Below are positions 1 to 5,137 of a DNA stretch of 5,137 nucleotides, one piece after another. Where the stretch lies: positions 1 to 5,137 of the forward strand of contig NHDN01000010.1 of NCBI GenBank assembly GCA_002171765.1, in the 5' to 3' direction. Source of the DNA: Verrucomicrobia bacterium TMED60 (GTDB taxonomy: Bacteria > Verrucomicrobiota > Verrucomicrobiae > Opitutales > MB11C04). Position numbers and translations under genes: made by a program. The notes below the pieces were generated by a model that saw only the letters and a list, made by a program, of their open reading frames with translations, did not search any database and had not been told where the DNA came from. Every line of letters starts with the position of its first letter. Position 1 is the stretch's first letter.

Positions 1-758
1 GTGGCTGGCCTCACCACCGTAGTTTGCCGGGATGTAGCTAACTTTTTTTTCCTCGGCCTAGAGGAAACTTGGCCCGTACCAGAAGTTTGAGCAAAGGTAG
101 TAGGGCTCGAAGACTCTGGCCTCGCCTTCTTCTTCTTTTTGCCCAGTAACTGATCGAGTGTGTCGTGAAGCTTTTTTTTGTATCGATCCTGGGGGAGCTT
201 GTACTTGAGAATCGCCTGAAGATCCCCCATCCGTAAGCGTAAACCCGGAGGCAGGGCTGACTCCTCCATATGAACCGCCAGAAATGGTTTATTCTCATTT
301 AGGGCAAGATTGATTTCATTTCGGCAATTTACCGAGGCCGTTGAGCGTGGGGAAACAAAGACAAGAAAGGCCGCACATCCAATCACGGCATTGGCAATTT
401 CTTCGGGCCATTCGTTACTGGCTTCAATCCCTTCATCGTACCAAATATGGTAACCCGCTTCATGTAGAATACTAATTTCCTCAAAAACGAACTCTGAATC
501 CTTATGGGCATAACTAATGAAAACATAGGGCTCATCTCCGGTGTAAGCTTCAAAAGGGGGAACCAAATGTCCTCCAACAATATGCCCTCCGCTTATTTCC
601 TGAATACCTGGTATATCCATAACCGTAATCCAGTCCTGACAACCCTCGTACCAGGCAGGATCTTCCATTTTAACATACCCGGCACTGATCCAGCCCTGTA
701 CATCCTCGAGCTTATAAGGACCGACTTGGGTGCCGTTAAGCATCAAATAAATATCCAT
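1..758 (-). CDS. GYF_2-TIR domain protein, 5' part only (runs off the left edge)
   Basis: I translated this frame by hand from the ATG at 758. It stays open for 252 codons to the window edge, so the C-terminus is missing. Residues 1-53 form a GYF_2-like module (GPY at 13-15, then W36 and W43). Residues about 77-200 form a TIR domain (TIR_2 type): YVFISYAHKDSE opens it, WYDEG follows at 106-110, and the CRNE box carries the putative NADase glutamate E148. From residue 207 the chain becomes a Lys/Arg-rich linker (KKKKK, later RPRKKK). In the neighbouring paralogue the same place leads into a transmembrane helix, so a membrane anchor may lie just beyond the edge. Residues 1-207 align without gaps to the neighbour at about 80% identity, which also supports the start codon. 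The gene follows its paralogue after 73 bp on the same strand. No Shine-Dalgarno is visible. Two runs of eight A occur in the linker. The role is unknown; a TIR-mediated signalling or NAD-cleaving output is inferred from the family. Confidence 0.93.
   Translation of the reverse strand, partial: MDIYLMLNGTQVGPYKLEDVQGWISAGYVKMEDPAWYEGCQDWITVMDIPGIQEISGGHIVGGHLVPPFEAYTGDEPYVFISYAHKDSEFVFEEISILHEAGYHIWYDEGIEASNEWPEEIANAVIGCAAFLVFVSPRSTASVNCRNEINLALNENKPFLAVHMEESALPPGLRLRMGDLQAILKYKLPQDRYKKKLHDTLDQLLGKKKKKARPESSSPTTFAQTSGTGQVSSRPRKKKLATSRQTTVVRPA
138..758 (-). repeat. GYF-TIR module, copy 2 of a tandem duplication
   Basis: This stretch encodes residues 1-207 of the truncated downstream gene and is the counterpart of 4327-4947. 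After residue 207 the two proteins share only a basic, low-complexity character. The duplicated unit is therefore the cytoplasmic module, and the parts behind it could be different in the two genes. Confidence 0.9.
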
Positions 759-831
759 TTAAATAATTAAATCCAAAAGTTGTCTTATTGTAAAGACTGT
801 GGTCCCATATAGTTAATACCTGCTTTGGGCC
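759..831. other. 73-bp intergenic gap between the two paralogues
   Basis: The gap holds the candidate promoter of the downstream gene. It shows no hairpin followed by a T-run after the stop codon of the complete gene. An imperfect pairing of GGCCCA with TGGGACC (802-831) has a long loop and no U-tract. Co-transcription from the upstream gene is therefore possible. Confidence 0.6.
787..816 (-). promoter_or_regulatory. Candidate promoter of the truncated downstream gene
   Basis: On the minus strand TACAAT (787-792) lies 28 bp before the ATG at 758, with TTAACT (811-816, four of six to TTGACA) 18 bp further upstream. The -10 is flanked exactly by a 5-bp inverted repeat, GTCTT and AAGAC (782-797). 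If it is real, the downstream gene has its own promoter inside the 73-bp gap and does not depend only on read-through. Confidence 0.35.
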
Positions 832-1230
832 TTATTGTCCTGATTTTCTCATTTCAAAAAGTTCGGCCACTTTATCTTTAAAATTAGTATCATCTATTTT
901 GAGATAGCCTCTCATCCTGGAACCTGCTGCCATCGTAAAAATAAGCTGATCGCCTTCCGCTTTTAAAATAATAATTTGCTTTTCGGGATGAAGATAAGTG
1001 GATACTGCCAACTTGCTTTCATCCACATTAGTTATGTTCAAACCCTTGTCTGCATATTCCAGGAGCTTCTTGGTGGAGGGGGTTTTATTTCTCTCTGCCA
1101 TAACCTTATCACCGCTCATCTTGGCCTGCATCGGACGAAGCACACTTACTCCTCCGAGTGGAAAAACGGATTGCGGAATTTTTTTCCAATTCAGGACTGC
1201 GGCAAGAAGATCAGGACTAAACCTTGAGTT
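832..1230 (-). other. Unrecognised C-terminal module (residues 1240-1371)
   Basis: After the third LamG unit comes a highly charged segment (about 1216-1238, rich in Lys and Glu) that may be helical. Then follows a tail of about 130 residues that I cannot assign to a family. It alternates hydrophobic strands and charged turns, for example SVFPLGGVSVLRPMQAKMSG, KQIIILKAEGDQLIFTMAAG, and a final amphipathic stretch KDKVAELFEMRK. It reads as a folded alpha/beta domain. Confidence 0.6.
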
Positions 1231-4200
1231 GGGATCCTTGGCTTTTAATTCCGCCTCTTTCAATTCGTTTGCTTTTTTCGTTTCCTCTTTACTACGGCTT
1301 AAGCTTTTGAAATCCGCTAGCTGAAAAAGATTTTGAACTTCGACACTCATAATAGCCCGATCATAAAGTCGAAAATCATCAAGGATTCCATGAAAATAAG
1401 AAGTCTCTGACCAAAAGGATTTGCCGATAAACTTCTTTCTCCGAAATTTTTCTTCAGCAAAGCCTTTTCTCTCCATAGTTTGCTCGATCGTATCCCGGAA
1501 GAGTTTTGTTTCACCTGCCTCATTTACGGAGCAAGTAAAATGAATCCATTTACCAGGCTCCCAATAGCCAGCATGCGAAACCACTTCCTCACTTTCCCCA
1601 ACCCAGTTCTCAAATCTTACAGTAGAAAATTCCGCTGCACTCGAGAGCAAGAGATTGTCACTTTTCCGACCGTCTCCAAATTCAAAAATTCGGGCCCAGG
1701 GTTTAGGAGATTCAAACTTGGCCCATAAAGAGACCGATAGCTCTCCACCCCAACTAAATCCGACCAGATCGATAAAATCATTTTTACCATCGAAGAAAAG
1801 TGCCCCGTCTACCGGGCCCGCACACCATGATTTCTGATCAACCTCATAGCCGTAAAGCTTTCCTTTCCGGTTTTCCCCACTTGAGTCTAAAACTTCAACA
1901 CCCTCTAATTCGTCAAACTTCCACCAAGCCACCAACCCCCTGGCAAGGTCAGGTTCATCTCCCAAGCTTGGGAGCTCAATTACATTACCTTCATCTGGTT
2001 CATTCCATTGGCTTAATGATTCTACCTCTTCGGATCTAAGGGCACGATCATAGATTCTGAATTCATCCAACAGTCCTTTAAAATATTGATTCTCCTTAGA
2101 ATTTGATTTTCCAAGATATTGATTTTTCCTAAAGATTTCCGGAGAAAATTCGCGCTGAAGGCTAAGCAGGAGTTTTCCATCCTTAAATACGACGGAATTT
2201 CCACCCGCAAGGCCGAGCACTGCAAAGTGAACCCATTCATCTTGTTTCCAGAAATCAGGATAAGATATGGTTTGACTCGACTGGGAGTAATACTTGGAAA
2301 AGAATAGATTCGCACCGTAATCTTGGTTTCCTACCATTATATTTTGCTTGGCTTCTCCATTCCCAAAATCAATCACGCAGGAGCCTTGATGGAAGGATTG
2401 ATATTGTACCCATCCAGCAATAGAAAATTCTCCACCCCATCGAAAAGCACCCATATCAATGTAATCGTCAATCCCATCAAAAAGAAGGGCATTCCCAACT
2501 TTTCCTTTCACCCAGTGTTTACTCTCGCTTGTAAATCCTTTAAGAGATCCATTTTTGAATAAACCACTTGCATCCGAAAGCCTCAAACCGGTTGACTCAT
2601 CAAATTTCCACCAGGCCACTAACCCTTTTTCTAGCTCGGTATCCGCAGGATCAAGTTTCATATCTTCGCCCCTTGAGATCGGCGGACTACCAGCTTTTAA
2701 GAGATCTAAGACTTCAGCGGGTTGAATAGCACGATCATAAATCCTCAGATCGTCCATCAAGCCCTGAAAATTTGAATAATCAGAAAAACGATCTTTTCCA
2801 ATGATTAAATCTCCGGCAAGAGAAGACTTTATCGACCTCTTAGCCTCAATGAAATTTTTACCGATTGGATTCCCATTTATGTAAAAGTTTAAACTTCTTA
2901 CGGAGTTCTGCTGACTGGGAAGAATGATTGCCAGATGATTCCAACCCTCATCCAGCAATGAATCCGTCAACACATAAGAGCCTTCAATGTCCAGATGAAG
3001 CAATCCATTCCTACCCAATTGATTACGAACTCGCATTAACCACTTTTCAGAACTTTTCTTTTCCCCCCAACTTAAGATGGTGGCATCCCCATGACTTGTC
3101 TTTGCCCAGAGTACAATCGATCGAGGATTAGAGCCTCCTATTCCCTGGTAACCATTCACCCGAATAAAATCATCCATTCCATCAAAGCGCAAAGCTCCAC
3201 CCATAGGTCCCTGAACCCATGGAGATGTTTTACCCTCAAAATTAGACAGTTCACCATGCCTTTGATTCCCACTTGAATCGATGGCAACCATACCCTGGCC
3301 ATCATCCATCTTCCACCATCCCACGAGGCCTTCATCATCTAGATGCCCCTCGATTTCTAAGGCTTGATCCCCAGATCCAAACTGCTCTATTTCAATTGGA
3401 GCAAGACAGATTCGAAACCCCTGAGCAGGGTGAATCAGATTCATTTTTTTGTATACTCTCCTTGCCACTCGCATAGCATTACTTTCATCGACCCAAGCAT
3501 TTCCACGAACAACGCGATAAGTCCCGACTACCGGACCCTGTGGATCGGAATTATCGGATAAATCAAAGGGGCCGTACCAATCCTTACACCACTCGGATAC
3601 ATTACCAAGCATATCATGAATCCCCCATGGATTTGGAGGGTAAGAACCTACTGGTCGAGTATCCTCTAGCCCGGTGACCGAGTAGTTTGCTTGACTAATG
3701 GTGATGGAAGACCCCCATGGGAAGACACTTTCCGTACCAGCTCGACAGGCATATTCCCATTGGGCTTCCGTAGGTAATTGATAGATCCAGCCATCTGGCA
3801 ACCTTCCCTGATTTCTCTCTGAATCGGTCAGCTTCTTACAAAATTCGTTAACCATATTCCAGGAGACTGATTCTACTGGAAGGCTAAGCCCCTTGAACTT
3901 ACTGGGTGAAGTTTTCATAACGGTATCCCACTGTTTTTGGGTAACCTCATACTTGCCAATAAAAAATCCCTTCTTGAAAAATATTTCCCTTTGAATCTCG
4001 TCCTGATTTCTACCGCTTTCAGTGCCAGGACTTCCCATTATGAAACGACCAGGCAAACACCATACCATTTCGGCATCAATCGAGGGAATGGTCCAGGGGA
4101 CTCCTTCTTTAAAAACTTCAGATTGTTTGACTTTCGCTTGTTCGGAGCCACGCGACTGAATGAATTCATATGCCCCCCAAACACCCAAAAAAACCAAGCC

Positions 4201-4947
4201 GACCATAGGCAGAACCCATTTTGACCAACCAGACTTTTGGGGAATCTTGTGCTTCGATGTTTTAGAATTTAAAGCATTGGAAGAGTCGTTTGGAATGCTT
4301 CTTAAAGCTTTTCCTTTAGCAACCTTTTTTCCTAACAAAAGATCCAGAGAATCATCTAACTTTCTTTGATAACGATCTTGTGTATTCTTGTACTTAAGAA
4401 TCGCCTGTAAGTCTCCCATGCGCAGTCGCAATCCTGGAGGAAGAGTGGAATCCTCCAAGTGAACCGCAAGAAAGGGCTTATTTTCATTAAGGGCAAGGTT
4501 GATCTCATTTCGACAATTTACTGATGCCGTAGAACGGGGGGTTACGAAAACTAAAAAGGCGGCACAGCCAAGTACTGCATTGGCGATTTCCTCAGGCCAT
4601 TCCGTACTTGCTTCAATACCCTCATCATACCAGATCTTATAACCTGCCTTATGCAACCTACTAATTTCCTTAAAAACCTGCTCAGAATCCTTATGGGCAT
4701 AACTTATAAAAATATAGGGATCTTTTCCTACATAGGCCTCGAAAGGGGGCAATAAGTGCCCCGATAAATTGTGCCCAACCTTTTTATCTTCAATCTCTGG
4801 AATATCTTTAACTTTTACCCAGTCTCCACAGCCTTCATACCACGCTGGATCTTCCATTTTAACATAACCTGCTTGGATCCAACCTTGAACATCTTTAATT
4901 TCATAAGGTCCCACTTGGGTACCGTTAAGCATGAGGTGAATTTCCAT
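832..4947 (-). CDS. Membrane-anchored GYF_2-TIR-FGE-like-triple LamG protein
   Basis: This 1371-residue protein is complete, with ATG at 4947 and TAA at 832-834. Residues 1-53 are a GYF_2-like module (GPY at 13-15, W36, W43). Residues 77-200 are a TIR domain: IFISYAHKDSE opens it, WYDEG lies at 106-110, and CRNE ends in the putative catalytic E148. Residues 206-243 are rich in Lys/Arg. Residues 244-263 are one hydrophobic helix, predicted N-in. Residues 292-515 match the FGE-sulfatase/SUMF1 fold: MGSP at 304-307, LPTEAQWEYACRAGT at 391-405, GNVSEW at 448-453, RVVRGNAW at 478-485 and GFR at 510-512. The active-site cysteine pair of true formylglycine-generating enzymes is absent. Three LamG-like units follow (540-750, 775-980, 1004-1210), then a charged linker and an unrecognised module (about 1240-1371). 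The start is chosen because it matches the paralogue's start; Met6 is the next option. I infer an outside-in receptor, with lectin-like domains outside and TIR inside. Ligand, output and any defence role are unproven. Confidence 0.96.
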   Translation of the reverse strand: MEIHLMLNGTQVGPYEIKDVQGWIQAGYVKMEDPAWYEGCGDWVKVKDIPEIEDKKVGHNLSGHLLPPFEAYVGKDPYIFISYAHKDSEQVFKEISRLHKAGYKIWYDEGIEASTEWPEEIANAVLGCAAFLVFVTPRSTASVNCRNEINLALNENKPFLAVHLEDSTLPPGLRLRMGDLQAILKYKNTQDRYQRKLDDSLDLLLGKKVAKGKALRSIPNDSSNALNSKTSKHKIPQKSGWSKWVLPMVGLVFLGVWGAYEFIQSRGSEQAKVKQSEVFKEGVPWTIPSIDAEMVWCLPGRFIMGSPGTESGRNQDEIQREIFFKKGFFIGKYEVTQKQWDTVMKTSPSKFKGLSLPVESVSWNMVNEFCKKLTDSERNQGRLPDGWIYQLPTEAQWEYACRAGTESVFPWGSSITISQANYSVTGLEDTRPVGSYPPNPWGIHDMLGNVSEWCKDWYGPFDLSDNSDPQGPVVGTYRVVRGNAWVDESNAMRVARRVYKKMNLIHPAQGFRICLAPIEIEQFGSGDQALEIEGHLDDEGLVGWWKMDDGQGMVAIDSSGNQRHGELSNFEGKTSPWVQGPMGGALRFDGMDDFIRVNGYQGIGGSNPRSIVLWAKTSHGDATILSWGEKKSSEKWLMRVRNQLGRNGLLHLDIEGSYVLTDSLLDEGWNHLAIILPSQQNSVRSLNFYINGNPIGKNFIEAKRSIKSSLAGDLIIGKDRFSDYSNFQGLMDDLRIYDRAIQPAEVLDLLKAGSPPISRGEDMKLDPADTELEKGLVAWWKFDESTGLRLSDASGLFKNGSLKGFTSESKHWVKGKVGNALLFDGIDDYIDMGAFRWGGEFSIAGWVQYQSFHQGSCVIDFGNGEAKQNIMVGNQDYGANLFFSKYYSQSSQTISYPDFWKQDEWVHFAVLGLAGGNSVVFKDGKLLLSLQREFSPEIFRKNQYLGKSNSKENQYFKGLLDEFRIYDRALRSEEVESLSQWNEPDEGNVIELPSLGDEPDLARGLVAWWKFDELEGVEVLDSSGENRKGKLYGYEVDQKSWCAGPVDGALFFDGKNDFIDLVGFSWGGELSVSLWAKFESPKPWARIFEFGDGRKSDNLLLSSAAEFSTVRFENWVGESEEVVSHAGYWEPGKWIHFTCSVNEAGETKLFRDTIEQTMERKGFAEEKFRRKKFIGKSFWSETSYFHGILDDFRLYDRAIMSVEVQNLFQLADFKSLSRSKEETKKANELKEAELKAKDPNSRFSPDLLAAVLNWKKIPQSVFPLGGVSVLRPMQAKMSGDKVMAERNKTPSTKKLLEYADKGLNITNVDESKLAVSTYLHPEKQIIILKAEGDQLIFTMAAGSRMRGYLKIDDTNFKDKVAELFEMRKSGQ
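1318..1938 (-). repeat. LamG-like domain 3 of 3 (residues 1004-1210)
   Basis: The unit opens with GLVAWWKFDEL, contains ALFFDGKNDFIDLVG and closes with GILDDFRLYDRAI. It starts 229 residues after unit 2. An acidic linker (about residues 981-1000) separates it from unit 2. Likeness to unit 2 suggests that these two arose by an internal duplication later than the split from unit 1. Confidence 0.87.
2008..2625 (-). repeat. LamG-like domain 2 of 3 (residues 775-980)
   Basis: The unit opens with GLVAWWKFDES, contains ALLFDGIDDYIDMG and closes with GLLDEFRIYDRAL. It starts 235 residues after unit 1. It resembles unit 3 more than unit 1, sharing WGGE(F/L)S, a W-x-x-x-x-W-(V/I)-H-F block and an FR(K/R)-x5-GKS block. 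Confidence 0.87.
2698..3330 (-). repeat. LamG-like domain 1 of 3 (residues 540-750)
   Basis: The unit opens with GLVGWWKMDDG, contains ALRFDGMDDFI near residue 590 and closes with GLMDDLRIYDRAI, which is the signature of bacterial LamG_3/concanavalin A-like domains. Its middle part (SIVLWAKTS, later LNFYINGNPIG) differs clearly from the middle parts of units 2 and 3. Carbohydrate or protein binding is the usual role of the family; the ligand here is unknown. Confidence 0.87.
3403..4074 (-). other. FGE-sulfatase/SUMF1-like domain lacking catalytic cysteines (residues 292-515)
   Basis: The family signature is nearly complete, from MVWCLPGRFIMGSP to GFRICL. True formylglycine-generating enzymes bind copper with two cysteines shortly after the RGGSW-like motif. 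Here the motif reads RGNAW (481-485) and the next residues VDESNAMRVARR contain no cysteine. Five cysteines do occur in the domain (C297, C370, C401, C454, C514), none at the active-site position. A structural or ligand-binding role in a C-type-lectin-like fold is the likelier reading. Confidence 0.85.
4159..4218 (-). other. Single transmembrane helix (residues 244-263)
   Basis: The segment WVLPMVGLVFLGVWGAYEFI is 20 residues with only one charge, at its end. About ten Lys/Arg lie in the 38 residues before it (K207, K208, K211, K213, R216, K229, K232, K234, K238, K243), and the segment after it is of mixed charge. The positive-inside rule gives cytoplasmic N-terminal domains and an exported C-terminal part. 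No cleavable signal peptide is present. Confidence 0.85.
4327..4947 (-). repeat. GYF-TIR module, copy 1 of a tandem duplication
   Basis: This stretch encodes residues 1-207 of the complete gene and aligns without gaps to 138-758. By hand I count about 42 differences in 207 residues. The block from PRSTASVNCRNE through the following KPFLAVH (residues 137-163) is identical in both. Similarity is also clear at the DNA level, but with many silent changes, so the duplication is not very recent. It stops in the Lys-rich linker just before the transmembrane helix. Confidence 0.9.
4348..4719 (-). other. TIR domain within the complete gene (residues 77-200)
   Basis: TIR hallmarks appear in order: the strand-A motif IFISYAHKD at 79-87, the BB-loop-like region with IWYDEGIEAS at 105-114, a hydrophobic strand FLVFVTPRS at 131-139, and SVNCRNE at 142-148. 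In enzymatic bacterial TIR domains the NADase glutamate sits in a box of this kind, so E148 is the candidate. It is conserved in the paralogue. The motif suggests that activity is possible but does not prove it. Confidence 0.85.
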
Positions 4948-4949
4948 CC

Positions 4950-4987
4950 GACTTTATACAATCAAAATGATGATTGATTGTAAAGTC
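4950..4987 (-). promoter_or_regulatory. Inverted repeat over the promoter and up to the start codon
   Basis: Read on the minus strand, the arm GACTTTACAATCA (4975-4987) pairs with TGATTGTATAAAGTC (4950-4964), with a two-base TA bulge and a 10-base loop. The left arm contains the -10-like TACAAT. The right arm ends 2 bp before the ATG. If transcription starts at this promoter, the repeat works as a DNA operator; if it starts upstream, the RNA hairpin would occlude the translation start. Confidence 0.5.
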
Positions 4988-5004
4988 TTGGGTAGCTTTG
5001 ATAA
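4977..5004 (-). promoter_or_regulatory. Candidate promoter of the complete gene
   Basis: On the minus strand a -10-like TACAAT (4977-4982, five of six to TATAAT) is preceded after 16 bp by TTATCA (4999-5004, four of six to TTGACA). The -10 lies 29 bp before the ATG. The same TACAAT context recurs before the paralogue at nearly the same distance, which is the main support. In this AT-rich DNA such matches also arise by chance. Confidence 0.4.
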
Positions 5005-5097
5005 AAAGCCAGAATTAGACTTAAAAAAACTTAAAACCCCATTGACGAGACATATACACTAAATTAAATGCTCAAACGGACATCTTAACGCCCGATT

Positions 5098-5122
5098 AAG
5101 TAAGTTTTAAAATAGCTTACTT
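5098..5122. repeat. Short perfect inverted repeat AAGTAAG/CTTACTT
   Basis: Seven-base arms (5098-5104 and 5116-5122) flank an 11-base A/T-rich loop. On neither strand is the stem followed by a T-run, and it is AT-rich, so a rho-independent terminator is not supported. It could be a protein-binding site or chance. Confidence 0.3.
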
Positions 5123-5137
5123 CTGAAAAAATCTGGA

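Larger units (their letters stand above)
4948..5137. other. 190-bp AT-rich non-coding leader upstream of the complete gene
   Basis: No open frame of useful length enters from the right edge: minus-strand frames meet stops within about 17 codons. The region contains the promoter and inverted repeat described separately, and a short inverted repeat, AAGTAAG/CTTACTT, at 5098-5122. I see no tRNA, riboswitch or canonical terminator. Confidence 0.6.

Noticed and set aside
38..298. Minus-strand 86-codon open frame overlapping the truncated gene
   Set aside because: It is the +1 frame of the TIR-linker coding region. The real frame carries clear TIR motifs conserved with the paralogue.
504..770. Plus-strand open frame of 88 codons antisense to the start of the truncated gene, similar to another at 4771-4977
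   Set aside because: Both lie opposite the homologous GYF coding regions, and their likeness only mirrors the duplicated coding DNA on the other strand. No protein family features are visible.
802..831. Possible terminator after the complete gene (GGCCCA with TGGGACC)
   Set aside because: The stem is imperfect, the loop is about 17 bases and no T-run follows.
3403..3510. Possible variable region of a diversity-generating retroelement, because FGE-like C-type-lectin folds can be DGR targets
   Set aside because: No reverse transcriptase or template repeat is in the window, and the domain is followed by about 850 more residues, whereas DGR variable regions usually end the gene.
976..4369. Many plus-strand open frames of 60-108 codons, and minus-strand ones at 2022-2315 and 3156-3338
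   Set aside because: All lie inside the complete gene, whose frame has recognisable domains throughout. Their translations are low in family-like features.
832..4947. Active formylglycine-generating (sulfatase-modifying) enzyme as the main function
   Set aside because: The catalytic cysteines are missing, no sulfatase gene is present, and the domain is one part of a large multidomain protein.
5098..5122. Possible rho-independent terminator of a gene to the right
   Set aside because: The seven-base stem is AT-rich and no T-run follows on either strand; no coding frame ends convincingly just before it.

Overview
The window carries two tandem genes on the minus strand and little else. One is a complete 1371-residue gene (832-4947). 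The other is the first 252 codons of a close paralogue (1-758) that runs off the left edge. The flanks are a 73-bp intergenic gap (759-831) and a 190-bp AT-rich leader (4948-5137). No RNA gene, CRISPR array, transposase or integrase was seen.

The complete gene encodes a modular single-pass membrane protein. In order it has an N-terminal bacterial GYF-like (GYF_2) module, a TIR domain, a Lys/Arg-rich linker, one transmembrane helix, an FGE-sulfatase/SUMF1-like domain, three tandem LamG-like concanavalin A-type domains, a charged linker and an unrecognised C-terminal module. The positive-inside rule puts the GYF and TIR parts in the cytoplasm and the lectin-like parts outside the inner membrane. 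This looks like an outside-in sensor with a TIR output, but that function is inferred. The FGE-like domain lacks the catalytic cysteine pair, so it is more likely a binding fold than a formylglycine-generating enzyme.

The downstream paralogue repeats the GYF-TIR module at about 80% amino-acid identity by hand count over 207 ungapped residues. It then diverges abruptly in a Lys/Arg-rich linker, so its missing C-terminal part may be different. Both starts are preceded, at 28-29 bp, by a nearly identical 11-mer containing a -10-like TACAAT. In the complete gene this motif lies in one arm of a 13-bp inverted repeat that ends 2 bp before the ATG. Neither gene has a convincing Shine-Dalgarno sequence.

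The multi-domain GYF/TIR/FGE/LamG architecture, moderate base composition and lack of Shine-Dalgarno sites fit the Planctomycetota-Verrucomicrobiota-Lentisphaerota group, perhaps a marine verrucomicrobial lineage. This is judged from architecture only and is tentative.
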